Assembly: GCA_964424455.1 (NCBI GenBank) | Contig: CAYRJA010000057.1 | Span: forward strand, 1-19,763 | Direction: 5' to 3' | Origin: CAYRJA01 sp964424455 | GTDB lineage: Bacteria > Bacteroidota > Bacteroidia > Chitinophagales > UBA10324 | DNA: 19,763 nucleotides | Part shown: one piece after another, positions 9,656 through 17,606 of the stretch | Layout: every line of letters starts with the position of its first letter | Numbering within the stretch: the stretch's first letter is position 1 | The notes under the pieces: generated by a model | The model's database searches: none | What the model saw: the letters and a program-made list of their open reading frames with translations, nothing else | Told to the model about the DNA's origin: nothing | Program-made: the position numbers and the translations under genes

Positions 9656-9690
9656 TAACAGTATATTAAGTAACAATTTAATATCTGTTA
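9656..9690 (+). repeat. Long AT-rich hairpin between greA and the HIT gene
   Basis: TAACAG (9656-9661) pairs with CTGTTA (9685-9690), and ATATTAA (9663-9669) with TTAATAT (9678-9684). This gives 13 bp with one bulged T and an 8-nt loop. A pyrimidine-rich but not pure-T stretch follows. It may terminate or attenuate transcription from greA, or stabilise an mRNA end. Confidence 0.55.
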
Positions 9691-9722
9691 CAGTTTCTGT
9701 TCTTCTAACTAACCTAATAACT

Positions 9723-10112
9723 ATGTCAACTATCTTTTCAAAAATTATAGCAGGTGAAATTCCCAGTTACAAAATTGTAGAAGACGAAAACTATTTTGCA
9801 TTTCTTGATATTATGCCGGTAGCGAAAGGACATACATTGGTTATTCCGAAAAAAGAGATTGACTATATTTTTGATTTGGAAGATGAATATCTGGCAGGTA
9901 TGATGGTGTTTGCTAAAAAAATCGCTAAGGCAATTGAGCAGACAATACCCTGCAAGCGCATAGGAGTGGCAGTGGTTGGATTAGAAGTTCCTCATGCACA
10001 TATTCATCTGATTCCCATAAACAGCGTCAGCGATATAAACTTCAGCCATAAACTGAAAATCAGCAATGAAGAATTAGCAAAGACTGCTGAAGCAATAAGA
10101 GAAAAATTATAG
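9723..10112 (+). CDS. HIT-family nucleotide hydrolase
   Basis: A 129-residue histidine-triad protein of the Hint/HIT branch. This family hydrolyses nucleoside phosphoramidates or dinucleotide-type substrates in the cytoplasm. The N-terminus STIFSKIIAGEIPSYKIVED and the KGHTLVIPKK strand are typical. The active-site triad is HAHIHLI with H91, H93 and H95; the middle histidine is the expected nucleophile. The exact substrate is not determined by sequence. It lies 77 nt downstream of greA, separated by a 13-bp hairpin, so it may be co-transcribed or have its own promoter. It converges on the glycosyltransferase gene with a 39-nt gap holding a 12-bp palindrome (10124-10135) and a T-run. Confidence 0.94.
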   Translation: MSTIFSKIIAGEIPSYKIVEDENYFAFLDIMPVAKGHTLVIPKKEIDYIFDLEDEYLAGMMVFAKKIAKAIEQTIPCKRIGVAVVGLEVPHAHIHLIPINSVSDINFSHKLKISNEELAKTAEAIREKL

Positions 10113-10151
10113 AGAACTAAACTATTACATGTAATCAACTGGCAGCTTTTT

Positions 10152-11477
10152 TTATCTTAACTGCTGTATTATCTGAGCCAGTTTTTCTGTCTGTATTTTT
10201 CTTGAATATCTTTCTGTTCCGGTAGAATTACATGCAATCTTTCCATCCTCTTTAAACTCCTTCCACAACTTATCGAGCACTTCAAAAAGATGTTGATTAT
10301 CTCTTACAACAATACCACTATTGGTCGCTTCAATTGTTTCTGCCTGGAGGCGGTTACTGCAATCTGAAAACTCTTCAACACTATAATACTTTTCTTTTAA
10401 AGCAAGCGCTTCAGCATCCTTATCATAACACAAAATAATTTGTCTTTGCAGTGCCATGTAATCAAATATTTTAGTACCGAGAATTGAATAGTCATTAAAC
10501 AAAAGCAAGAGATTGCATTTCTTTAAAACCGACATCAAGTCTTTATTCAGCATTTTGGGATAAATAAAAATTGATGCCTTGATAGATGGAGTTTCATTTT
10601 CAATAAAACTTATCATTTCCTCTGAAATATTAATTCCATAAAAATGGATTTCTATACTGCTTTCTGGATTGTTTTGTTTCCATACACTAAAAACCCGAAG
10701 AAAATTTTTCCATGGATGCCAGTTATAGATTGTACCAGCAAAACCAATCCACATTTTGTCGTTTTCTTGTGGAATTGCAGCTACTGTTTTTAGTACTTCA
10801 GGATTATAGCCATTAATTAATATATGAAATGGAATATTAGTGACATTAGTTTGTATTTGTTCAACACAGAACTGTGAAACTGTTATGGCGGAAGCAGCGC
10901 CTTTTAAAGTTCTTTTCTCTATAAAAGAGTGTATTCGCTTCGCTATACCTTTTACTCTATCTTTATTTTGACTCCATGTATCCCGGTAGTCTGCTATCCA
11001 GGGAGTTTGAAATTTTTGACTCAATCTGTTTGCGAAAACAAATAATATAAAAGGTTCTCCTGATGTGATTATCACATCTGCTTTATTTCTCTTTAGGTAG
11101 TCTTTTGCAGCAAAGTATAGCTCTTTTTTGGGACCGGAAGGATAAATAAACTGTCGAATCTCATCAAAGGCAGTTAATACTTTACGAAGTAATCGAAATC
11201 TTTTTTCTCCATACTTTAAATAAAGTCGGTTACTCCAGGATGGTTTATATGGTGTTCTGATTATCGTTCCGTATTCTGTATCTTCAACAATAGTTTCATT
11301 GGTTGCACTTGCTTCCATATAGTCTAATGCATTGCCATGTTTATTATCCCATTGTCTAGTAATTACAATTGGTTCAACACCATATTCTTTTAGGTAGCGA
11401 TACCAACTATAAGGGCGCAAAGCACCTACTGAAACATACGGAGGAAAATCGTAAGCCAGTATTAAAACTTTTTTCAT
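10152..11477 (-). CDS. Glycosyltransferase, GT4-like
   Basis: A 441-residue GT-B-fold glycosyltransferase that would move a sugar from an activated donor to an unknown acceptor. The N-terminal half starts MKKVLILAYDFPPYVSVGALRP-like, the usual acceptor-domain opening of GT4 enzymes. WIADYRDTW (160-168) is typical of the Bacteroidota subgroup. The donor half has GFAGTIYNWHP at 245-255 and GTKIFDYMALQRQII at 334-348, replacing the classic E-x7-E region with a D-centred version. It has no membrane segment, so it is probably cytoplasmic or peripheral. No polysaccharide genes lie nearby, so it is isolated from any biosynthetic cluster here. The function is clear only at the class level. Confidence 0.87.
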   Translation of the reverse strand: MKKVLILAYDFPPYVSVGALRPYSWYRYLKEYGVEPIVITRQWDNKHGNALDYMEASATNETIVEDTEYGTIIRTPYKPSWSNRLYLKYGEKRFRLLRKVLTAFDEIRQFIYPSGPKKELYFAAKDYLKRNKADVIITSGEPFILFVFANRLSQKFQTPWIADYRDTWSQNKDRVKGIAKRIHSFIEKRTLKGAASAITVSQFCVEQIQTNVTNIPFHILINGYNPEVLKTVAAIPQENDKMWIGFAGTIYNWHPWKNFLRVFSVWKQNNPESSIEIHFYGINISEEMISFIENETPSIKASIFIYPKMLNKDLMSVLKKCNLLLLFNDYSILGTKIFDYMALQRQIILCYDKDAEALALKEKYYSVEEFSDCSNRLQAETIEATNSGIVVRDNQHLFEVLDKLWKEFKEDGKIACNSTGTERYSRKIQTEKLAQIIQQLR

Positions 11478-11661
11478 TGAGGCGGTAAAGGTAATTTATC
11501 CGAATTGGAGTTACACTTTTCGCGAACCCGGTATTTTGCGAAAACGAGATATTCTACTTATTCCAGTCCGCTGATTAAATATCTATCAGTTGATATTATT
11601 TGTAGAAAAAATTCGGTAATTAATATTTTATTTGCGTTCTTAGTATGTAAAATCCACAATT
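11478..11661. promoter_or_regulatory. Divergent intergenic region with inverted repeat
   Basis: This 184-bp AT-rich region separates divergently read genes and should hold both promoters. TTTTCGC at 11517-11523 and GCGAAAA at 11538-11544 form a 7-bp inverted repeat. On the minus strand TACCTTTA (11493 to 11486) resembles the TAnnTTTG -7 element but ends only 8 nt before the glycosyltransferase ATG, which would give a nearly leaderless mRNA. I find no convincing -7 element for the plus-strand gene. Confidence 0.35.
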
Positions 11662-12480
11662 ATGAAACGCTTTACAAAAATATTTTTCTCAATATTATTT
11701 ATTTCTTTTTTCTCTGTAGGCGCTTATGCACAAAAGGTAGTGCTTTGCAGCGATTACAGCAGTGATGGAAACCCGATTGATATCTATTCAGAATGGGATA
11801 TAAATCCATCAGGAGGATATATTTATATTTTGTACAACCAACCAAATTATTTATCTGCCAGCGAAACATGGTATCTGTATATTGACAAAGATTGGGATAA
11901 CAATGGAAAATACTCTGCTTATGAAACAATACCGCTGACACCGAAAGAGGGGAAAAAGTGGATTGTCTATGACTATAAATTTACTGAAGCAGGAAAATAT
12001 ATAGCATCCATTCATAAAGGCGGTAAAGAGCAGGCACGCAGTTACTTTCAGATAAATGTTAAAGGGAAAGATACAGGTAATAATACCACTAATAATAGCG
12101 GCAGTAATTCATCCGACGATGAAGAAGTGGATACTTATTATTACGAGCTTAGTGAGATAAAATTCTGTACTGAATTAGATTCAGAAAATAAGCCACTCAA
12201 TGAGCAAACAGAATTTCATCTTAATTCAGGAAGCGTAAAGGTAAAGGTGTACTTATCTAATGATGAACTGCCATTTAAAACCAATAAGTTAGTAGTATCA
12301 ATTTATAAAGGCAGCGAAACGACTAATGCTTACAAGAGTTTTACTGTTGATATTCAACCCGAATGGGATTATGTGAGTTTCAATAGTGTGTTTACTGAAC
12401 CGGGAACTTATTTTATTGACATTTATACAGAGGGCGATGTTTATATCAATACCTCTCCTGAAATAACTATTACAAGATAA
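11662..12480 (+). CDS. Secreted protein with two tandem beta-sandwich-like repeats
   Basis: A 272-residue exported protein of unknown function. Residues 1-24 are a signal peptide ending in AYAQ. Two similar domains follow, at about 25-135 and 158-272. Each begins with a V/I-x-F/L-C-[ST]-x-[LY] segment (C29 and C169) and has a late FTE[AP]GxY turn (107-113 and 244-250). They are joined by a low-complexity Asn/Ser/Asp linker (about 136-157, NNTTNNSGSNSSDDEE). The alternating hydrophobic pattern suggests Ig-like beta-sandwiches. I see no catalytic motif, lipobox or T9SS C-terminal domain, so it is probably periplasmic or released. The flanking genes give no functional hint; it is probably monocistronic. 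Confidence 0.75.
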   Translation: MKRFTKIFFSILFISFFSVGAYAQKVVLCSDYSSDGNPIDIYSEWDINPSGGYIYILYNQPNYLSASETWYLYIDKDWDNNGKYSAYETIPLTPKEGKKWIVYDYKFTEAGKYIASIHKGGKEQARSYFQINVKGKDTGNNTTNNSGSNSSDDEEVDTYYYELSEIKFCTELDSENKPLNEQTEFHLNSGSVKVKVYLSNDELPFKTNKLVVSIYKGSETTNAYKSFTVDIQPEWDYVSFNSVFTEPGTYFIDIYTEGDVYINTSPEITITR

Positions 12481-12637
12481 GTGATATTCGAGGTGTAAAA
12501 AAAACTTTTGATATTAGTAAATGTGAAAGGGTCTAACCTTATTTCATATCCATTTGTATTTTCGTCAATTCAATTCAAATTCTACCCTAACCTGTTTTCA
12601 TTATCTACTCGCTTTTAACTAAATTGCATTTCAGTTT
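12481..12637 (+). promoter_or_regulatory. Region upstream of the kinase with weak -7 candidate
   Basis: This 157-bp AT-rich gap holds no gene. TATTTTCG at 12557-12564 differs from TAnnTTTG by one base and would give a leader of about 70 nt, but no TTG stands at the -33 position. I see no clear terminator for the upstream gene. Confidence 0.25.
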
Positions 12638-13798
12638 ATGAAAACAGAAGCAGTAAAATTTGATAGTAAGGTTGCGTTTGAGGCGCTATTCCAGTATGCC
12701 ACCATCTCCATCCTGGTGGTCAACCGGAGAGGAATCATTGAATTAGCTAATCCAAGCGTAGAAAAGTTATTTGGTTATACGAATGATGAATTAATGGGTA
12801 AGACACTTGAAATTCTGGTACCTGAAGATTCACGCCACAAACATGCTACGGACAGAGAAGGATATTTTCATAAGCCCAAAGCCCGCCCGATGGGGGCAGG
12901 AAGAGATTTAACAGCTCGAAAAAAAAACGGGAGCACTTTCCCTGTAGAGATTGGGCTGGGATATTACAGTTTCAATGATGAAATGTTTGGTGTTGCATTT
13001 ATTACTGATATCAGTGAGCGTAAGAAAACCGAGCAAAAGATGCTGGAACTGAATGAAGAACTGGAGTCTAAGGTAAAAGAGCGTACTCTTGAACTCACTC
13101 ATTCTCTGGAGCGCGAGAAAGAGTTGAATGAAATGAAATCGCGTTTTGTGTCTATGGCTTCGCATGAATTCAGAACCCCGCTGAGTGCAGTTTTATCAAG
13201 CATTTCATTAATCGAACAATATTCAAAAGAAGAGCATAAGGAAAAGCGGCAACGTCATATTGAGAGAATAAAATCTTCAGTAAAAAATCTGACTGAAATA
13301 TTAGATGACTTTCTCTCACTTGACAGATTGGAACAAGGAAAAGTAACCACAACTAAAGAGGAGTTTGATATAAAAGAATTGTTGAATGATATAGCAGAAG
13401 ACATTCATTCGATGCTGAAGCCGGGGCAGGAAATTAAATTATCCTCAAATGGGAATAAAACAATTATTCAGGACAAAAAAATACTCCGTAATATTTTGTT
13501 CAACCTTCTTTCTAATGCAATAAAATATTCTCCGGAAGAAAAAGAAATTCTTGTTTCAGCAGAAAACAATAACGATAAACTGGAAATCACTGTAAAAGAT
13601 TCGGGCATTGGTATTCCTGAGTCAGAACAGAAATATCTGTTCACTAAATTTTTCCGTGCCGGCAATGCCGGGAACTATCAGGGCACAGGTCTCGGGCTGA
13701 ATATCGTAAAACGATATGTGGAATTACTTAACGGAAAAATCACATTCGTGAGTAGGGTGGATGAAGGCACTACTTTTACAGTAACCTTACTAAAATAA
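12638..13798 (+). CDS. Soluble PAS-domain sensor histidine kinase
   Basis: A 386-residue cytoplasmic sensor kinase that would autophosphorylate on histidine and pass phosphate to an unknown response regulator. An N-terminal PAS domain (about 13-130) has ISILVVNRRGIIELANPSVEKLFGY and ends in the usual DISERKKTEQ linker. A coiled-coil signalling helix follows (about 130-165, ELNEELESKVKERTLEL). The HisKA domain carries SMASHEFRTPLS with phospho-acceptor H176. The ATPase domain has the N-box NLLSNAIKYS (N289, N293), G1 DSGIGIP (D321) and G2 GTGLGLNIV (from 349), so it should be active. There is no transmembrane segment, so the signal is internal. No response-regulator gene is adjacent, so the partner is unlinked. 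A heme or flavin ligand for the PAS cannot be judged from sequence. Confidence 0.93.
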   Translation: MKTEAVKFDSKVAFEALFQYATISILVVNRRGIIELANPSVEKLFGYTNDELMGKTLEILVPEDSRHKHATDREGYFHKPKARPMGAGRDLTARKKNGSTFPVEIGLGYYSFNDEMFGVAFITDISERKKTEQKMLELNEELESKVKERTLELTHSLEREKELNEMKSRFVSMASHEFRTPLSAVLSSISLIEQYSKEEHKEKRQRHIERIKSSVKNLTEILDDFLSLDRLEQGKVTTTKEEFDIKELLNDIAEDIHSMLKPGQEIKLSSNGNKTIIQDKKILRNILFNLLSNAIKYSPEEKEILVSAENNNDKLEITVKDSGIGIPESEQKYLFTKFFRAGNAGNYQGTGLGLNIVKRYVELLNGKITFVSRVDEGTTFTVTLLK

Positions 13799-13831
13799 TT
13801 CTGCAACAAATTTTTCTTCAGGAATTTATTG

Positions 13832-13852
13832 GCTTCACATTTTATGTGAAGC
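13832..13852. repeat. Perfect 9-bp inverted repeat upstream of hutU
   Basis: GCTTCACAT (13832-13840), spacer TTT and ATGTGAAGC (13844-13852) form an exact hairpin or operator. No T-tract follows, so it is a poor intrinsic terminator for the kinase gene. It ends 21 nt before the candidate hutU -7 element, about where an activator would touch the promoter. Its TCACA and TGTGA halves are in the opposite order to a CRP site. Confidence 0.55.
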
Positions 13853-13873
13853 GCAAAAACTCTGTTCAAATAC

Positions 13874-13881
13874 TAACTTTG
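13874..13881 (+). promoter_or_regulatory. Candidate -7 element of hutU
   Basis: TAACTTTG is an exact TAnnTTTG match, 16 nt before the first hutU ATG. No TTG stands at the expected -33 spacing; a regulator bound at the inverted repeat just upstream could compensate for that. Confidence 0.5.
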
Positions 13882-13897
13882 AACCTGCTAAAAATAA

Positions 13898-15571
13898 ATG
13901 CTTATGTCTGCTGTTATCACTCACAAAAATCTGAAATCGCCCATCGGCACTACTCTTTCCTGCAAAGGATGGATTCAGGAAGCTGCATTGAGAATGTTAT
14001 ATAATAATTTGGATCCTGAGGTAGCAGAAAAGCCGGACGAGCTGATTGTGTATGGCGGAACCGGAAAAGCTGCACGCAACTGGGAATGTTTTGACTTAAT
14101 AGTTAAAGCGCTTCGTGATTTGAACGAAGATGAAACATTGCTGGTGCAATCAGGAAAGCCGGTTGGAATTTTGCCGACACATAAAGATGCACCACGCGTT
14201 ATTATTTCCAACTCAATGCTCGTTCCGCACTGGGCTACATGGGAAAAGTTCCGTGAATTGGAAGCAAAGGGATTAACCATGTACGGACAAATGACCGCCG
14301 GTTCATGGATTTACATTGCATCGCAGGGAATCGTGCAGGGAACTTACGAAACATTTCTGTCGCTTGCTTCAAAACATTTCAAGGGTTCACTGAAAGGAAA
14401 ACTGACTGTTACAGCAGGACTGGGAGGAATGGGCGGCGCTCAGCCATTGGCTGTTACAATGAATGAAGGTGTTTGTCTTGCAGCGGAAATGGAGAAAAGC
14501 AGAATACAGAAAAGAATAGACACCCGTTATCTTGACAAAATGACTTCGGATATTGATGAAGGAATTGAATGGGCATTAGCTTCAAAAGAAAAAGGAGAAG
14601 CGGTTTCTATCGGAGTAGTTTGCAATGTGGTGGACTTACTGAAACGATTGTTGGAAAGAAATATCATTCCTGACACACTGACTGACCAGACTTCTGCTCA
14701 TGACGAACTGAATGGTTACTACCCCGAAGGGCTGACTGTAACACAGGCAAAGGTTCTCCGTGAACAAAATCCGGAAGAATACATCCACCGGTCAATGAAT
14801 ACTATGTCGCATCATGTTCAGTTGATGATTGAATTGCAGAAACGCGGCGCTGTAACATTTGATTATGGAAATAATCTTCGCGGACAGGCTTTTGCCAATG
14901 GAGTAAAAAACGCTTTTAATTTTCCGGGCTTTGTTCCTGAATACATCCGTCCGCTGTTTTGCGAAGGCAAAGGTCCGTTCCGATGGGTAGCGCTCTCCGG
15001 CGACCCGAATGATATTTATGCTACAGATGAAGCATTGCTAAAATTATTTCCGGAGAACAAAGGATTAGCCCGCTGGCTGAGAATGGCAAAAGAAAAAATC
15101 GCATTTCAGGGATTGCCCGCACGCATCTGCTGGCTGGGTATGGGCGAAAGAGAAAAAGCAGGACTTGCTTTTAATGAGTTGGTAAAAACAGGAAAAGTAA
15201 AAGCGCCAATAGTTATTGGTCGCGACCATCTGGATACCGGCTCAGTGGCTTCCCCCAACCGCGAAACAGAAGCTATGCTGGACGGCAGTGATGCAATTGC
15301 AGACTGGCCTGTATTGAACGCACTCATTAACACCGCAGGCGGAGCAAGCTGGATTTCGCTTCATCATGGCGGCGGAGTAGGAATCGGATATTCCATTCAT
15401 GCGGGAATGGTCATTGTTGCCGATGGAACAGACGATGCGGCTCGCCGGTTGAAAAGAGTACTGAATAACGATCCTGCGATGGGAATAATCCGTCATGCAG
15501 ATGCAGGTTATGATATTGCAAAAGATGTTGCCCGCAAATTCCGGATGGACTTAAAAGAAAGGTTGAAATAA
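13898..15571 (+). CDS. hutU: Urocanate hydratase (urocanase)
   Basis: Urocanase (EC 4.2.1.49) converts urocanate to 4-imidazolone-5-propionate with a tightly bound NAD+ as electrophile; it is the second step of histidine degradation. The 557-residue length is standard. Motifs seen are YGGTGKAARNW (from residue 52), the NAD-binding GLGGMGGAQPLA (from 174), the active-site RICWLGMGERE with C411 (matching Cys410 of the Pseudomonas putida enzyme), DHLDTGSVASPNRET and SLHHGGGVGIGYSIHAGM. ATG 13898 and ATG 13904 are both possible starts. hutH, hutI and formiminoglutamate genes are not in the window, so this is a solitary hut gene whose partners must lie elsewhere if the pathway is complete. An inverted repeat and a -7 element precede it. 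Confidence 0.97.
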   Translation: MLMSAVITHKNLKSPIGTTLSCKGWIQEAALRMLYNNLDPEVAEKPDELIVYGGTGKAARNWECFDLIVKALRDLNEDETLLVQSGKPVGILPTHKDAPRVIISNSMLVPHWATWEKFRELEAKGLTMYGQMTAGSWIYIASQGIVQGTYETFLSLASKHFKGSLKGKLTVTAGLGGMGGAQPLAVTMNEGVCLAAEMEKSRIQKRIDTRYLDKMTSDIDEGIEWALASKEKGEAVSIGVVCNVVDLLKRLLERNIIPDTLTDQTSAHDELNGYYPEGLTVTQAKVLREQNPEEYIHRSMNTMSHHVQLMIELQKRGAVTFDYGNNLRGQAFANGVKNAFNFPGFVPEYIRPLFCEGKGPFRWVALSGDPNDIYATDEALLKLFPENKGLARWLRMAKEKIAFQGLPARICWLGMGEREKAGLAFNELVKTGKVKAPIVIGRDHLDTGSVASPNRETEAMLDGSDAIADWPVLNALINTAGGASWISLHHGGGVGIGYSIHAGMVIVADGTDDAARRLKRVLNNDPAMGIIRHADAGYDIAKDVARKFRMDLKERLK

Positions 15572-15597
15572 ATCTTAAATTTTTTATTCTTTTCCCC

Positions 15598-15627
15598 TTG
15601 TAGAATTGAAATTGCCCGTTATCTTTG
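15598..15627 (+). promoter_or_regulatory. Bacteroidota-type promoter of the S10 module
   Basis: TTG at 15598-15600 (-33) and TATCTTTG at 15620-15627 (-7, exact TAnnTTTG) are separated by 19 nt, the ideal arrangement. Transcription would start near 15632, leaving a leader of under 30 nt before rpsJ. That is too short for an E. coli-style L4-binding attenuator. The operon therefore starts here and is not read from an upstream fusA unit. Confidence 0.75.
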
Positions 15628-15658
15628 CCGTCCCTTTTTAAAAAGTTCATTGAAAATT

Positions 15659-15964
15659 ATGGCACAAAAGATTAGAATCAAATTGCTTTCTTACGACCAC
15701 AACCTTGTAGATAAAAGTTGTGAGAAAATTGTGAAAACCGTACGAAATACGGGAGCTGTGGTAGCCGGGCCCATTCCGCTGCCTACAGAAACAAAAATCA
15801 TCACAGTTTTAAAATCACCTCACGTGAATAAGAAAGCGCGTGACCAGTTTCAAATGAGCACTTATAAAAGATTGTTGGATATCTATACCTCATCATCCAA
15901 AACAGTGGATGCGCTGAGTAAATTGGAATTACCTAGCGGGGTAGAAATCAGCATTAAAGGATAA
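15659..15964 (+). CDS. rpsJ: 30S ribosomal protein S10
   Basis: S10 is a small-subunit head protein and also the NusE partner of NusB in antitermination. From ATG 15659 the product is 101 residues, the family length, beginning MAQKIRIKLLSYDHNLVD. An in-frame TTG at 15650 would add only three residues and is less likely. Signature regions VAGPIPLPTET, VNKKARDQF and MSTYKRLLDIY are present. Here it follows hutU, not fusA as is usual, and has its own promoter. rplC follows at 35 nt. Confidence 0.97.
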   Translation: MAQKIRIKLLSYDHNLVDKSCEKIVKTVRNTGAVVAGPIPLPTETKIITVLKSPHVNKKARDQFQMSTYKRLLDIYTSSSKTVDALSKLELPSGVEISIKG

Positions 15965-15999
15965 AAGGACCAATTTTAAAACAAAAGTAGTTCAACAGC

Positions 16000-16620
16000 A
16001 TGAAGGGAATAATAGGAAAAAAAGTAGGGATGACCAGCATCTTCGATCCGCAGGGAAAAAATATTCCTTGTACGGTTATTGAGGCAGGTCCTTGTGTTGT
16101 AACACAAGTCAAGACCAGTGAAACCGACGGCTATAGCGCCGTACAACTTGGCTATGATGCTAAGAGTGAAAAATCAACCACTAAGGCGCTGAAAGGTCAT
16201 TTTACAAAAGCTAACACTGCTCCTAAGCGTAGAGTAATTGAATTTCGCGACTATGCATTAGAGAAAAATATCGGTGATGTTGTATCGGCAGATATTTTTG
16301 CCGAAGGCGAAACAGTAAATGTAATCGGGCAAACCAAAGGTCGTGGTTTTCAGGGCGTGGTAAAGCGTCATGGATTCAGTGGCGTGGGTTCACAGTCACA
16401 TGGTCAGCATGACCGTATGCGTGCACCAGGCTCTCTCGGTAACTCTTCTGATGCATCGCGTGTAATGAAAGGTATGCGTATGGCGGGGCGAAAAGGTAAC
16501 GACCGTGTAAGGGTCAAAAATCTGAAAGTGCTGAAAGTATTTGCAGATAAAAACCTGATTGTTGTTCATGGGAATGTGCCGGGTGCAAAAGGATCTTACT
16601 TAATAATAGAGAATGCTTAA
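16000..16620 (+). CDS. rplC: 50S ribosomal protein L3
   Basis: L3 is a primary 23S rRNA-binding protein that helps form the peptidyl-transferase centre. The 206-residue length is normal. MKGIIGKKVGMTSIFD opens it. The central TKGRGFQGVVKRHGF loop and the GSLGNSSDASRVMKGMRMAGR segment are the family signature, including the glutamine in the GVGSQSHGQHDRMRAPG-like arm that reaches the ribosome core. It stands second in the S10 module. The 40-nt gap to rplD holds only a 4-bp CCTC/GAGG mini-hairpin. Confidence 0.97.
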   Translation: MKGIIGKKVGMTSIFDPQGKNIPCTVIEAGPCVVTQVKTSETDGYSAVQLGYDAKSEKSTTKALKGHFTKANTAPKRRVIEFRDYALEKNIGDVVSADIFAEGETVNVIGQTKGRGFQGVVKRHGFSGVGSQSHGQHDRMRAPGSLGNSSDASRVMKGMRMAGRKGNDRVRVKNLKVLKVFADKNLIVVHGNVPGAKGSYLIIENA

Positions 16621-16660
16621 CCTCTTCTGAGGAAAAGTAAAGAAAGAAAATACTTTAAAA

Positions 16661-17278
16661 ATGAAAGTAGAAGTTTTAAAAACAGACGGAAGCAAGAGTG
16701 GTAAAAGTGTAACACTTCCTGACGCTATTTTTGGAATAGAACCCAATGAGCATGCCATCTATCTTGCCGTAAAACATTACCTCGCTAATCAGCGGCAGGG
16801 AACACATAAGTCAAAAGAGAAATCGGAAGTAAGCGGCTCTACCCGCAAACTTCATCGCCAGAAAGGTACTGGCGGCTCGCGTAAAGGAAGCATTAAAGCG
16901 CCTCACTTTACAGGAGGCGGTAGAGTGTTTGGTCCCAAGCCAAGAGATTACAGCTTTAAGCTGAATGCCAAAGTGAAAGAACTGGCTCGTACTTCCGCAC
17001 TGTCTGCAAAGGCAAAAGCCAACAATATTGCAGTGGTAGAAGACTTTACCCTTGAAAGTGCAAAGACAAAAGACTGTTACAATATTCTAAAAGCATTAGG
17101 ATTGAGTACAAAGAAAACCTTATTGGTTACTCATGCAGATGAAAATATCAAACGTGCAACCCGGAATATTGCTAAACTGAATGTTACAGCTCCCGGCAAC
17201 CTGAACACTTATGAAGTAATGAATGCAAATACCTTGGTTTTTACAGAGAGCTCACTAAAAGGATTAGAGGGAAAATAA
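16661..17278 (+). CDS. rplD: 50S ribosomal protein L4
   Basis: L4 is an early-assembly 23S rRNA-binding protein whose long loop lines the exit tunnel. The 205-residue length fits. The loop region HRQKGTGGSRKGSIKAPHF followed by GGGRVFGPKPRDYSFKLNAK is diagnostic. In E. coli L4 also represses its own operon through the leader RNA, but the leader here is too short to hold that structure. The ORF ends 12 nt before rplW. Confidence 0.97.
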   Translation: MKVEVLKTDGSKSGKSVTLPDAIFGIEPNEHAIYLAVKHYLANQRQGTHKSKEKSEVSGSTRKLHRQKGTGGSRKGSIKAPHFTGGGRVFGPKPRDYSFKLNAKVKELARTSALSAKAKANNIAVVEDFTLESAKTKDCYNILKALGLSTKKTLLVTHADENIKRATRNIAKLNVTAPGNLNTYEVMNANTLVFTESSLKGLEGK

Positions 17279-17290
17279 AAGATAAAGAAT

Positions 17291-17590
17291 ATGGCACACG
17301 CAGAAATATTAATCCGTCCGCTTATCTCTGAAAAAGGAGCGGCTCTGGGTACTAAGCTGAACAAATTTGGTTTTGTTGTAGCGCCCGAAGCAAACAAAAT
17401 CCAAATCCGGCAGGCGGTGGAGAAGATGTATGGTGTTACTGTTAAATCGGTAGATACACTTATTATGCCGGGCAAGTTTAAACAACGCTACACTAAAACC
17501 GGTATTGCAAAAGGTCAGAAAGGTTACATGAAAAAAGCAATTGTAACACTGAAAGCCGGAGATACTATTGATTTTTACGCAAACATTTAA
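17291..17590 (+). CDS. rplW: 50S ribosomal protein L23
   Basis: L23 sits at the tunnel exit and is the docking site for trigger factor and SRP. The product is 99 residues, with the core IRPLISEKGAALGTKLNKFGF and the IRQAVEKMYGVTVKSVDTL helix-strand typical of the family. It follows rplD by 12 nt, so translation is probably coupled. The gap to rplB is unusually long at 115 nt. Confidence 0.96.
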   Translation: MAHAEILIRPLISEKGAALGTKLNKFGFVVAPEANKIQIRQAVEKMYGVTVKSVDTLIMPGKFKQRYTKTGIAKGQKGYMKKAIVTLKAGDTIDFYANI

Positions 17591-17606
17591 TACACAAACA
17601 TTTAAA

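Noticed and set aside
10124..10153. Terminator between the convergent HIT and glycosyltransferase genes
   Set aside because: The 12-bp palindrome ATTACATGTAAT has no room for a loop and the GCAG/CTGC pairing is only 4 bp, so it is not called despite the nearby T-run.
10152..11477. Start of a surface polysaccharide gene cluster
   Set aside because: No other sugar-pathway, flippase or polymerase genes are present on either side.
11505..11765. 86-codon plus-strand frame overlapping the start of the secreted protein
   Set aside because: Composition is that of translated intergenic AT-rich DNA, and it overlaps the signal peptide of a better ORF in another frame.
13832..13852. CRP site
   Set aside because: The half sites are in the reverse order (TCACA then TGTGA) and the spacing is wrong for TGTGA-N6-TCACA.
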